From Powellomyces hirtus (taxonomy: Eukaryota > Chytridiomycota > Chytridiomycetes > Spizellomycetales > Powellomycetaceae): a stretch of 64,000 nucleotides of DNA. The translations under genes and the position numbers were made by a program. How positions within the stretch are numbered: the stretch's first letter is position 1; every line of letters begins with the position of its first letter. Below are positions 52,182 through 62,824 of the stretch, piece by piece. The DNA lies in contig JAHLKG010000002.1 in NCBI GenBank assembly GCA_025526995.1, positions 372,001-436,000 of the forward strand, written 5' to 3'. The notes under the pieces were generated by a model. It did no database searches. It was not told where the DNA came from and saw nothing but the letters and a program-made list of their open reading frames with translations.

Positions 52182-53480
52182 TCACCATTCGAACTCGCCA
52201 TTGGCCTATAAAGGCTAAGTACATGGCACACGATATGAAAAGCAATACTTGGCATACGATGCATACCTTGTTGAAGACATAGTCTCGTCCGTTCACGGTG
52301 ATGATGCCGTCTTTCAATGCACACTTCCATTTGTTTTTGACGCGGTTTACCTGCTAGCTTTGGGTCAAAAATGGATATATAGTAAGTCCGAGTCTCTTAC
52401 GCTACCTTCTCATACTGGCATAATATCAGATGCTGTGGATCATAACTGTCATCTTCGGAATCGTCATCATCCAGTTCGGAATTGATGCCGTCTTCATTGT
52501 CATCCTATAAAAGAGGTAAATATGAAAAGCAAGAACTTCATGCGCGTGACAGCCCGCCATACTTCGTCTTCTTCGTCATCATCGTCGTCCACCCCATCAT
52601 GTTGACCTATCCGTCGAGAGGCTTTGCGCAACGCCCTAGGAACAGGTTCATCGTTTACTCGAGATTCTGCCCAAAGTTTTTGAACCATTGCGTCAATTTC
52701 CTAGTGGATGCAATGTCAGACACATTTTTCATCCTGTCATGAGGCATCTCAGATATGGTTTTACTTTCTGCGACATGACATGTGTACCAGTGGCGACGCC
52801 TTCACCCCCAGGCTCATCACTCGCACCATCCTGTTGAGGCATGCGTCCACTTAGCCCGCCTTGTGATACTGAGGTAAGGACAAGATGGTTCTGAGTTTGA
52901 CGCAACACGACTGTCCTACCTAGCTTACTAGTAGTGGCCGACGCAGCCGCCAAAACAGCGAGATTGGAAGCCGCGGTGAACGACGCTGCGGGGTCAACCC
53001 CATCCGTTGGATAGTAGTCCCCACCAGTCCCGTCGTCATATGGAGGATATTGGCCGTCATAGTCATCCGCAAAATCAAAATCGGCAATCCTTGCAGCGGC
53101 GATTTTTTGTTTCCAGACCTAGTCACAACATGACACGCCAAAACGGATGAATATCCGCCTCAACAACTTGCAGCTGCAATTGAGGGCCAACCTGGCGTAG
53201 TTCGGCTAGGACGTTCTGGCCGACACCCATCTCCGCAAACGTGGACGATACTGCATCGCACACCTCATCGATTACATGAGTGTACACATCGGGCTGTAGA
53301 ATAGGTGCACAGAGCAAAGGGTTTAGATTCCATTTGTCATATTGGTACATGAATTTTCTGCGACTTCCGACTATTTAAGTCCAGACGTTCTGCTCACGTC
53401 ACGGAACGCCAACATCCCCACAACCCCCAACATCAGATCACGCCCCAGCTACACGTACATACCACGAGCTGATTGGACAT
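52182..53480 (-). CDS. TOA1: TFIIA large subunit (alpha/beta; Toa1)
   Basis: General transcription factor that stabilises TBP on the promoter. Exon 1 is 53480-53463, only 18 nt (MSNQLV). After the intron GTATGT..TTCTACAG it continues at 53293 with PDVYTHVIDEVCDAVSSTFA, EMGVGQNVLAELRQ and VWKQKIAAARI, the N-terminal four-helix-bundle half. A Tyr/Asp/Gly-rich, then Ala-rich linker follows (YDGQYPPYDDGTGGDYYP). The conserved acidic block before the beta-barrel is DDNEDGINSELDDDDSEDD. The C-terminal beta part is RVKNKWKCALKDGIITVNGR then DYVFNK/ANGEFEW*, the universal TFIIA ending. Five or more introns. Both ends match the family closely. GTCACGTG lies upstream at 53604. Confidence 0.93.
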
Positions 53481-54388
53481 TGCGCCTGTGTGGGATCGTG
53501 AGGATTGGAGCGAGCTAAAGGCAACCGAGAAGGAAAACCTGTCGCTGTTCGTTGGCGGGGGGCCCCTCAGTGCTGCCCCTCTTTTTATACTCAGCGGCGC
53601 CAGGTCACGTGTCTGGCGGTCAACGCTGATTTTTTGAAACGTCATCCGTCGCACCATCAAAAACGACGCTGAGGAGATACACACGAGGAAACGTTTAAAA
53701 TAGATCCCAGAAGTCGTTTTCGTCGGAAGTTGATGATTTTTTCGAAACTTCTCTTTGAATTATGTATAAGCGTACCGCACCCGTTTCGCTTGTCCTAGTA
53801 GTGAAGTCGATGTTAGGTCCTTATATACGTCGAGAGCGTGCACTTTCATTTCAGGAGTCGTCGGAAGATAAAGCAATGGGCACGATTATAGCTGATCCGC
53901 ATGATTTTGCAGAACATAGTGATCTGGAACGAGTATCAAGAATTTGGTGAAGCAAATGTGCCGCGTGGCAGTCCGCTGTCGATGGCCACACGGACCTGAG
54001 TGCTGTGCTGCAGCTATGCGCTACATACTATGATGCGTATGAAGGAGAAAATGTCTTCGAGAATTGGGATAGGTGTTATAGACATTGGGAAAAGAACAGA
54101 GCAACTTGACGCGTTGGCGCAATTGAAGCGGTGCATATTTGGGATTGTGTCTCTCCAGTGATCATTTGATGGCGTTGTGATTCATTTACGCTGGCGTCGC
54201 CAACTGGTCCCCTGGACGGAAACAAGTTGTCATTCGGCACCAGAATAAAAGCATGTTGACGGTGATTCTACGTTCAACAAACTGTGACAAACAATCTATT
54301 ATGAATCTAATTTATGGACTAGAGAGGACTGATGGCCTACAAAGCCAGGTCTCTGAAAGAATATTGATGTTCTACAAGCTACCAACTC
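53481..54388. other. Promoter of TFIIA and intergenic DNA
   Basis: Contains GTCACGTG at 53604 and no convincing ORF. The part beyond 53760 is AT-rich and shows nothing I recognise. Confidence 0.5.
53604..53611. promoter_or_regulatory. GTCACGTG element upstream of TFIIA
   Basis: GGTCACGTGT, 124 bp upstream of the TFIIA ATG at 53480. It has the same core as at 7724. Confidence 0.45.
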
Positions 54389-56061
54389 TCAAGTCTGTTG
54401 CACGGAAAACAATCGGAATTGGGTGTCCAACACCAGACATCTTCCATCCCTCAGGTCGCGCTTGACACGAGTTTTGAAGTCTTTGAAAATTCGCGGAAAG
54501 TCCATTACTGTTATCGTTTTTGGGTGTGCGTCCCAGTGTGACCCAAAGGCGTCCATCAAATACGAATAGAATTCTTGGAACACAACGTAGGACGCACCGC
54601 CAAGGGAGACGTAGAGCACTGTTAGACGCCGTTTACGTGCCTGGTGCAAGGCAAAAGAAGTCATGTTGATTCCGACGATGGCCATTGAAAACCTACAAAG
54701 AAAGGGAATAAAGAAACATCAAGGGCACGTGAGAAATTTTGGAAGGTGGTCAAGGAGGATAGCAACTGCATACCATGCGGTGGGATGACGGGAAATTTTC
54801 AGAAGTCTATGCAGATTATTCTGGTGATGCTGAGCAAAATGCGATAAGTTATCCATCGCAAGCATGCCCATTCCGCGGAAATCTGTGGCTGGGTCGCGCC
54901 CTTGAAAGCCTAACTTCGCCCATTGATCCGATTCACGATCGGGGGGCGGTATTCCTGGCATTGAAATTTCCCATAGCTGTGAAACAGACAGTTAACAATG
55001 ACGACGAATGTGAGACAGAACGAGACAATAAAGGCGCACATCATATAGCCGTTGGACATGGTTCTTATTCGCCGAGTCGAATGCTGTTGCTGCGCGCCCA
55101 TTCAGCTGGAAAGCAAAGGTGTGAGGCGGGTTGCTGATGTCACAAGAAGGATAAAAATCAACGCGTTACCGTGTTCAAGAGACGATTGACCTCGACTATG
55201 GTTTGTATGCATTGACGCAGAAGAATAGCATGCGGGCTGTCAAGTCAATCGAGAGAAGGTTGGCAAGGGAACGCATTTCTTCTCAAAGTCAGACAAGTCA
55301 CTGTCACTCTTACGTGCTTGGGTTCCCGTTATCTGGGAAAAGTTTGGTTCTCAGAATATGAGCTATGGTAGCATTCAGGTCAAGGTTGCCGGAAACGATG
55401 TTTGCTCGTTCCATCTACATTTTGCGGTTCCTGATAAGATATTAAGACGAGTCTCGTCCGGCATTGTACCCTCATACCTTCAGTTTGACCGAGTATTTAA
55501 GAGATTGATCTGCGCATGCGTCAGCCCCCGCTAATGCTTGAACAACACAGCTTGCTGCAGACAGCGCAGTACCTATCCTTTCCACCAACTCCGCCGAGAA
55601 CCCATTATCCGCGCGATTCCGAGCCACCGTCACATCCCGGATCCGCTGGTCCTCATAAATTGGTCCTTCCAAAAGTGGGCCGAGGAGAGCGCGACGTTTC
55701 TTCCCTGACCCGCTTGTGGTCGAGTCCCGCAAGACCCGGTCACATAGCCTAAACTATTGTCAAAATCCTGGGTAAGCCAAAGCAACGTAATGATGGAGTC
55801 GGTAGTAGTACGTACCAGCTCCGATGTCCCCGTCAGTAAACGCACGATGGCTTTGAAAGCTCTGAAGAGGATGAGAAATAAAGGAAGCCCCCCTGTGGCC
55901 CCTTGCACGCGTGCGACTACAGTAATTCCCCAGGACATGGTCAGTAATCTTGGATGCCGTATGAGGTCGGAGCAGCGCATACCTGTATTTCGTACACCGC
56001 TGGAAGCACTAGAAAGCCGTTGATATCCTTTGCCGCGAATAGCAACTGTTTTGTCACTCAT
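54389..56061 (-). CDS. ELMO/CED-12 domain protein (ELMOD-like)
   Basis: ELMO-domain protein; animal ELMOD1-3 act as GAPs for Arl2/Arf GTPases. Start ATG 56061 (MSDKTVAIRGKGYQRLSSAS). The N-terminal part contains LPLFLILFRAFKAIVRLLTG then TSELVRTT, the family's (K)xxxRxLTGxxELxR motif. The middle is split into small exons (MERANIVSGNLDLNAT, an acidic segment and EYRPPDRESDQW). The ELMO core reads LGFQGRDPATDFRGMGMLAM, then DNLSHFAQHHQNNLHRLLKI and MAIVGINMTSFALHQARKRR, ending in KTITVMDFPRIFKDFKTRVK. The WxxLGFQGxDPxTDFRGMG signature includes the catalytic Arg of the ELMO GAP motif (TDFRGMG). The stop at 54389 follows a short tail. Exon joins in 55100-55750 are only partly resolved. Confidence 0.82.
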
Positions 56062-57334
56062 GGCAAAGGGCGTCGAGTACAGATGAATGGTGGCGTCGGA
56101 GGAAACCAAAAGGGTCGGTGCTGCAAAGAGCGTAGTATCACAAAATCACACAGAGAAACACACTGCGCAGCGATGTTGTGATAACACGCAACAACTGGCG
56201 AAAATCGATGTTTAGGATTAATGTTAAGTTTGAGGAACACAGGGTATTGATCAACCAATTAGTTTGGCCCCTTATTTTGCCAAAGGGGAAGAAAGTTTGA
56301 CCGGCATGGGACCGAATGCGAGGCTCGTAACATCAATAACAGAAGAGGCTATGGACCATTACATCAGAGTATGTAACTCCGTAGCTGCCACTTCATCTGA
56401 AGGTTTGGTCCGGGGGTTTTTTTTTGTAGAAGGGACAGATTAGACACCAAGGAGGATAGACGGTCAGTTCCCGGACGCAGCGTTTACCAAGCCTCACCGT
56501 CTCCGTTGATGTCTACCTCCCCGCTAAGGACTTCAAGCAGCATGGAGCAATTCAGAGAGAAACAAGCAAACACACACCAACGCAGGCTGGCCAGAAACGC
56601 ACTGGCGCACAGCAGAGTACTGCGCAAAGTAAGCAGCGGAACACAGCATCTGGGGCAGCCCACGCAAAGACGCCTGAACTGCACTCTCATGCCATTCAAT
56701 CCCACTCCTCAATTTGCACCCCTGCTGCCCATGTTGCAGCTCCCCGTTTTTTTCCTCTGACATCGCGTGGGACAAAAAAAGAGGAGGAACTCCTCCTTCG
56801 CCCTTTCGTTTAACTGCGGAGACCTTCCTGTTTTTTTGGTCTTCTCCCTCCATTGTCCCCGGCTCGCGTTCTTTTCTTCATGTCCTTTTCTCTGCAGAAC
56901 GTGCTCTCCTCTCCTGTATCCATGCATCCTGTGTTCGTTCTGTTCTTTTGCATTGTTCCCTTAGTTTTTTAGTTTTTATGTGGTCCTGACCTCTTATGTA
57001 CTTCATTATCTCGCTCATCTCCACAATATGCGTCTGCTTTTGTCTTGAGCTCTTCTCCTCTCCTGGGTCCGTGTGTCCTGCGTTCGTAAAAGTGAGGTTA
57101 GAAAAAAAAAAAGAATGCGAGATGGCGAGAGATGGTGAGTGACGAAATGGAGACTTTTGCGCCATGTGCGCGCAACAGAGGCTCCAACATTGAGAGGAAG
57201 GTAACCTGTTGGGTTTATCAGTGGCAGAAAATGTGAGGGGACGCTGGAATGGCCGCCTTTTATATAGTTTTTGGAAGCCGCGGCGGCCTTCAAAATCTTT
57301 TACCACGCAGGCTTGAGCACCGTTCCAGGCACAC
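56062..57334. other. Intergenic, pyrimidine-rich, no gene recognised
   Basis: Contains T/C-rich blocks (56400-56430, 56750-56970) and poly-A/T runs. Overlapping ORFs on both strands have biased composition and no family signal. It borders the broken Rpt4 copy. Confidence 0.55.
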
Positions 57335-57812
57335 ACCAAACATCTCTCGAACCAGTCGTGCACTCTCTCCAATGTACTTGTCGACGATGGCCCTTCAGAA
57401 AGTTGCACTCGAGGGTGCTGGCCACGGCGCGAGCGAGCAGCGTCTTGCCGGTTCCTGGTGGGCCGTAAAAAAAGTACTCCTTTCGGGGGCTTGATGCCAA
57501 CACGCAGGAAGAGCTCAGGGTTGAGCAGAGGCGTTCAATAACCTGCACGAAATTCCAGTGATGAGCAGAAAGAGCGTCATGAATCCCCAGTGGCCACATC
57601 GGCGTACCTCGCGCAGCTCCCGCCGAAACCCCCGATTCCAGCAACGTAATGTCACCAGGGCCCTCGGTTGACATGTTGTATACAAGCGGGTCAGCCTGGG
57701 CAACATCCGCATGTTGGTCAATGTGGGCCTTGCTTCAGCTTGTCTTTGGGCACACGCTCGCGACAGCCAACAACATAGCGCGGACCACTCGACCGCCTTG
57801 ACAATAACTAGT
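57335..57812 (-). pseudogene. PSMC6: Rpt4 (PSMC6) proteasome ATPase pseudogene, truncated and frameshifted
   Basis: Minus-strand order of landmarks of the 26S proteasome base ATPase Rpt4: IVKA, PRYVVGCRERVPKDKLKQG, MRMLPR, DPLVYNMSTEGPGD, GGFGG-ELRE/VIE, PLLNPELFLRVGIKPPKGVL, YGPPGTGKTLLARAVASTLE with Walker A at about 57464-57441, CNFLK, and AIVDKYIGESARLVREMF. The last motif is followed by unrelated sequence, so Walker B and all C-terminal parts are missing. At least five frame changes occur, including an oversized T run before YGPPGTGKT, and the stretch RVALDMTT is deleted. A GTACGC..TGCAG intron still separates ELRE and VIE, so it is not a retrocopy. A functional Rpt4 must exist elsewhere because the subunit is essential. 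Confidence 0.8.
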
Positions 57813-58305
57813 AGCCCAAAAAGAGTCAGTCATGCCATCAGCGTTAGTTCTGTCATTTGCTCCACGTCGGTTCTCCACCCCGAGACCTGCACGCACGCGT
57901 CTAGAACAGCGTTGCCCTGTCAGAAAGACGCGGACCCCTAGATATATTCCCAGTCACATGACTCAGAAACGCAGTTTAATAACGCGTCCGCCCTCCAGCA
58001 CCGCTTGCAAGCGTCGCGGCAGCGGCGGGGTCTGGCCACGTATCCGCTCTGAGAGTTTGCGAGAGTATGGACGTAGGAATAGCGGTTATGAGATCAGTCT
58101 CGGATCCGGCGCGGCTTTCGAAAAGCAATTGCAACTGCATGTTGTGTGCACAGGAGCGTGATGAGTAGCAGGTGCAGAACCGCCGTTTAAGCTGCTTGCG
58201 TACCTCCTCTGCGCACGCAATGCGTCTACAATATCTCCCATAGCCCGCAAAAGGCTTGCGCGCTCAACGCCATCGCTTCTCAGTTTGCTTGCACAGTCCA
58301 GCGCC

Positions 58306-58890
58306 TCATACGGGTAATCCAGGGCAGTCTCCTTCATTGCGGCGGCAGGACAGTAACGCGACGAGCGACTCGCATGCACGCAATGCATGACGGCGGGTTG
58401 CATCGGCGGGGACGCAGCGTAGGTCGTACCAGCTCTGGCAGCCGCGACGTAGCCGGCCGCTAGCGAGGCGCGGGACTCCTATGGCGGGTTTGTATGTTGC
58501 TGTTGCGTCGGCAGAAACCGCGCGAGGCGGGATATGATCGCCGTTGCGGTAGTCATCGTCATCATCTTCTCGAATCTTCGTGTTGGCAAGGGCGGGTCCC
58601 GTAACGATGCGGTGGAGTCGGTCGAGTATATCTGCAGCGTGGCGCTGGTGGCGGCGGACATCGGACGGCGTGGTTGCGGCGCGGTAAGTGCGCAGAAAGG
58701 CAATGACAGTTTCGGGGATGACTGAGACGACGAGGCCGCGGCGGGTGGCAGAGAGGCCGAGGACCCCATCGTTGTTGCTGTTGCTGTTGTTGTTGGTTGA
58801 GTTTGTTGCGTGCCTTGGCGGTGTGTTTCCACGCGAGGTTGTTGGTTGCAAAGCCCAGGCATGCTGGACGAGGACAGTAACGAAGCCCAT
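58306..58890 (-). CDS. Hypothetical ORF with Asn/Ser microsatellite-encoded tract
   Basis: ORF from ATG 58890 (MGFVTVLVQHAWALQPTTSR) with a TNSTNNNSNSNN stretch encoded by GTT/GCT trinucleotide repeats at 58765-58800, then ATRRGLVVSVIPETVIAFLR and a C-terminal basic/Cys part. A neighbouring frame reads MKETALDYPYEALDCASKLR and VERASLLRAMGDIVDALRAQ, helical and protein-like, so an intron or frameshift may join the two. Domain unknown. Coding is suggested by the frame length and composition only. Confidence 0.25.
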   Translation of the reverse strand: MGFVTVLVQHAWALQPTTSRGNTPPRHATNSTNNNSNSNNDGVLGLSATRRGLVVSVIPETVIAFLRTYRAATTPSDVRRHQRHAADILDRLHRIVTGPALANTKIREDDDDDYRNGDHIPPRAVSADATATYKPAIGVPRLASGRLRRGCQSWYDLRCVPADATRRHALRACESLVALLSCRRNEGDCPGLPV

Positions 58891-59819
58891 GATTGATGGC
58901 CTTTGAATTTGCAAATGAGAAGGAGAATGAGAATAAGTAGTCTCGGTGGATGGAAAAAGAAGGACATACCGTACGGTTCTTTTGGCAGCTCGCGGGGACA
59001 CGCACGGGGGGAAACTCCGACAGCGATCGAAAGCGGGCTTACCTCACAATCTCTCTGCTCCCTTCCTTCTTGGCTATCGTTGTGTTCCACACATCCTTGC
59101 GAGACAGCCTCCCGCCCAGGCTTGGGAAAAGGCTCAGGACGCGCGCTGGACGCACAGGCGCCACGGCAGCCGTTACTGCGGCCGTCACTGTCGTGTACTG
59201 CGTCTTTTTTTGGACGCTCCTGCTGTTTGAAGGCGTCACGAGCGACCTGCCGGTCGTACTATGCGCGCTCGCGTGCGGTGAGCTTTAATGCCTTCCGAGC
59301 GCAAGCGATTCTTTAGGAATCGGCGATTTGCGGCGGCGTATCGGCGAAAGCCGCCATGCAGCCCACCCTTTGCGCAGTCATTGTGTGTTGAACCTCCCGA
59401 AGATTTTGTTTGAAGGAGCATTCGTGACGGAGCCGGTCTCGCGTTCAACGTATTTAAAGCTCTGACGCTTGCTCATTTACCATGGGCATTTCTCGTGAGG
59501 CAAAGCCAGCGGCAACAGTGAACTATGAAGGCACCGCTCCTTGCTCTTTGTAGCAAAGCATTAACAGGACTGTCAGTACGAATAAAACTAGCTGCGTACT
59601 GTGCGCCCTACAACGTGGCATGCTTGTTCTCGGAGTCGATGTGAGCCATCCTCTCTGGGTTGAACGCAACCTATGAATTTTTTGTGAAGGAGTTTGCTCA
59701 TGGATAATAGACGACCCTTTTCTGAGTATGAATAGAATCGTACGCTACTTGTTTCCTCATCATACTTGTCAGACACTTTTGCCAATAACCACAGAGCCAG
59801 AGTTTATTGCACAATTCTA

Positions 59820-59945
59820 TCCGATACATGTTAACTTCCCATTGATGCTCTTCAACACCGTCTCCTGATCCCCGTCACCCATCAGCGCCACGCTCCTTTC
59901 CGCAATCGGCTCCACCTTTGTCGTCTTAGTCAAGGATCTACAATT
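59820..59945 (-). other. Possible terminal coding exon or relic
   Basis: After an AATTGTAG acceptor-like site the minus strand reads SLTKTTKVEPIAERSVALMG then DGDQETVLKSINGKL and a stop, with coding-like composition. No upstream exon was identified. It may be the tail of a lost gene; low confidence. Confidence 0.2.
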
Positions 59946-60143
59946 GAGCAAAAATTGAAAAAATATACAAAAAATTCTTAAGATCTTCTTGCGTATCCAA
60001 ACTTAGCTTTTCAAATCAATATTTCTGGTCTAGCGTTTTGAGATTCAGCGAATTCTAGTGCGATGAAAGAGTATTAGCTTATGTTCATCAAATATCGGGT
60101 TTCATTAACATGAAATGGGTAAACTAAGCTATCCACCCCCGGC

Positions 60144-60402
60144 GGGCCAAGTATACGCAATACAAGGGGCTTCCCCTGCATGGGGGACCAAAGTCCTGGC
60201 ATGGCAGAGTAACCTGAGGCCAATCGCAGTTTCACAACACGCTCAAAATGCTAGGCACATCATGTTTTCAAGCTCTTGCGAGCTCTCCACTTCTGGAGGG
60301 CAGGGCGCAAGCACCCCGGGCTTCCCACTGAGGCAACCTCAGGGTATCCATAAAGCCAATCGCTGTCGCTGAGCGCATTTGCTGTGTTATGCACATCATG
60401 TT
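60144..60402. repeat. Direct repeat copy 1 (about 259 bp)
   Basis: Starts GGGCCAAGTATACGCAATAC and ends with GCACATCATGTT. It is almost identical to copy 2. It has internal substructure: the words CCAATCGC and GCACATCATGTTTT each occur twice inside the unit, so the unit may itself come from a shorter duplication. Confidence 0.85.
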
Positions 60403-60456
60403 TTCTAGCGCCCACCCAAACTAAGCGTCAACACAGCATCGCAAGCTGCCTCTGGT

Positions 60457-60714
60457 GGGCCAAGTATACGCAATACAAGGGGCTTCCCCTGCATGGGAGA
60501 CCAAAGTCCGGCATGGCAGAGTAACCAGAGACCAATCGCAGTTTCACAGCACGCTCAAAATGCTAGGCACATCATGTTTTCAAGCTCTTGCGAGCTCTCC
60601 ACTTCTGGAGGGCAGGGCGCAAGCACCCCGGGCTTCCCACTGAGGCAACCTCAGGGTATCCATAAAGCCAATCGCTGTCGCTGAGCGCATCCGCTGTGTT
60701 ATGCACATCATGTT
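60457..60714. repeat. Direct repeat copy 2 (about 258 bp)
   Basis: Same order as copy 1 with one single-base deletion (CCTGGCATGG versus CCGGCATGG) and a handful of substitutions, offset 313 bp. The 54-bp spacer is unique. No ORF, target-site duplication or terminal inverted repeats were recognised. Confidence 0.85.
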
Positions 60715-61079
60715 GCCTGCCAATACTGTGTGTCCTAACAGGGCACGTGTACTTAGCTTTGGACGGTTCACTCGTGGTTGGAGCATTCTTGTTGGACGAC
60801 GTCGAGGTCAGAGGTCACGGAGCCCCCAAGCGGTTGTTTGGACGCTAAAACACCAAGAGCGGCGGAAATAATATGCAGGTCAGAACGAACGGTAATGAGA
60901 ATGGCATAGTCGTGTTGCATGGTCGTTTGTATACGTGCCTTTTGCTGTCTCGTTCGTGTTTGCGATGGAGATTGGAGGGAGGAGTTTTAGCGGGTTCGTG
61001 CACGCGTCTAAGCGGCGCTTGTTTTATACCGTGTGTGTGATAGCTCCCCTCGGCTGGTTCCAAGTGTGGCGCAGCTCGA

Positions 61080-61425
61080 CGGCTCCAAAACAGGCAAAAC
61101 CAACAATTCGGAAGATGAACTCACCGAATTCAGTTCGCAAAGGGTGACCAGCGGAGTGCCAGTTATTGTCGTGTCGTCCGATGACAATGATCCGAGCACT
61201 TTACCAAAATCGCAGCCAAAGGACCGGTATCCACATCTCGACTAGTGCGTTTGCAATGCCAGCTTGGTATCACCCGCTCAAAGCTCGCATGTTATCCACA
61301 AAGTCACATCGAGGACTGGTACGAGTACGACAAGGAGTTTGAAGACAGGTCCTCAATCGATACCCCTGTTGCCCTCGTTTCGCGACTCGGTGTAGCTGTC
61401 GACCCGACAACTTTCATTTCTTAGT
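61080..61425 (+). other. Coding-like fragments, unidentified
   Basis: One frame gives DELTEFSSQRVTSGVPVIVV then SSDDNDPSTLPKSQPKDRYP to a stop. Downstream another reads CQLGITRSKLACYPQSHIED then WYEYDKEFEDRSSIDTPVAL, ending TFIS*. Both have protein-like composition but no start or known domain. They may be remnants of one gene separated by an intron or indel. Confidence 0.2.
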
Positions 61426-62824
61426 ATTGAAGCGTTTGCCGAATTGAGTTTTGAGGACACCCTGCGTGCTTGCGGAAAGGACAGGCACGTCCCCTCGTCG
61501 CGACTCGCTCAAAAGATTGAGGACCGTGGAGGAGATTGTCCGGCGACAGGTCCGGCCGCTCGTTTGCTTTTATCCGCGTTCGGACACGCGGCCGCGTAAA
61601 CCTCCTGATCAAATGCTACAATATCATCTTGATAGCAAAAAGCTCGGCCTTCACAGCGTCTGGCCGCTTGCGGGTTCAGGCTCGACACGGCATTGTCCAA
61701 AGCGGCTGGGAGAACAAGCCAAAGTGCGGGTTGATCGCGTCCGAGTTTGTAACCCACTGGAATCGCTCGTTCATTGCGTTGAGATCCAAATGCACACGGT
61801 CGTAGCAGCTGCATGTGGCGGTACTGTCCCCCCACAGGTGCTTTCAAAATTGACCAGTCGGTGTTGTTTGCGGCTCTAAGCATTGATGTGACACCAGATT
61901 TTCACTTCATCAAGCGGCACTCCGCCAGACCACGGAGTCGATGGTCGTTGCGACGAGCCGTTTGTTTGTTTTTGTTTTGTTTCTTTGTCGCGCGCGAATA
62001 AAAAGTTGCGAAACAGAGGTGTTCATTGTCAGAAAAGTGGCCTGTCGTGGATCCATCTTGAAAAGCGATGTCCCGGTCAGGTTCCGCAGGCTGGGCCCTA
62101 ACTGTATTGTGTCGTCGAACCAGGGACTAGTGTTGTGAAGGTCGTATACCAGATAAAACGAACTAATAGAATATCAACAGATAACCGAGCTGTCGGCGGC
62201 GGCCGTGCAGCAGTATCTGGTCATGGTACGCCCTCACCTGGCTGACAGAGTTCTTGAAACGTTCCTGTCGCTAAAAGACAGGATCTTCTATTGATATCAT
62301 ACCCAAGCACAGTACGGTAGTATCGGTCGATACTACTTGTAGTGTAGCTGTCGAGGTTTGAGTTTTTTAAGTTCTGATGGCACCGCCACAGGAAAGCGAC
62401 CGGCGGCAGCACTCGAGTACAAGGGGCCAGACCCACCGACCACCCCCTTTGTGGGCATTTTGACTTTTCAAGGCGCCTTGTGACAGGCTTGTGGCCTTGT
62501 GCGCACCGATTGTTGAACTTGTTGTCTCTCCGTTTACTCCGTATAACGATGAGCCGCCGGGAGCCAACGCCGGCGACCAAAGGTCTCCGCGAAAAAAACA
62601 TACAAAAACGTTAGGTTTTAGCGGATCCGACAGGCTGCGACAGCGCCAAACGGCCAAACGACAAGCTCCAACCTGCGCGAACTCCTCGATCAACCCCGCC
62701 GGGCGTTTGGGCCGCTGTTGGCGAGCGAGACAAGCGAGATGCGCCCTTTGCCTTTCTCCGCGCAAGCCCACATCCATGCATCAAAACCTGCAAAATAGCG
62801 GCATAAAAGGAGGACCGTCTCGCG

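Larger units (their letters stand above)
57813..62824. other. Gene-poor island between Rpt4 relic and OPT transporter
   Basis: About 5 kb with no recognisable intact gene. It holds a low-complexity ORF (58300-58890, -), a terminal-exon-like fragment near 59820-59945 (-), the 258-bp direct repeat (60144-60714) and coding-like fragments at 61080-61420 (+). Base composition shifts to GC-rich with CGCG-type words over 57.8-59.4 kb. Confidence 0.5.

Noticed and set aside
56714..56989. Plus-strand ORF rich in Ser/Phe/Leu
   Set aside because: It arises from a pyrimidine-rich low-complexity stretch and has no domain.
58950..59288. Plus-strand hydrophobic ORF in the island
   Set aside because: Overlaps ORFs in several frames of GC-rich DNA, with no start context or homology signal.
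61451..61883. Long overlapping ORFs on both strands, possible transposon protein
   Set aside because: No recombinase, reverse transcriptase or transposase motif could be identified; kept only as island DNA.
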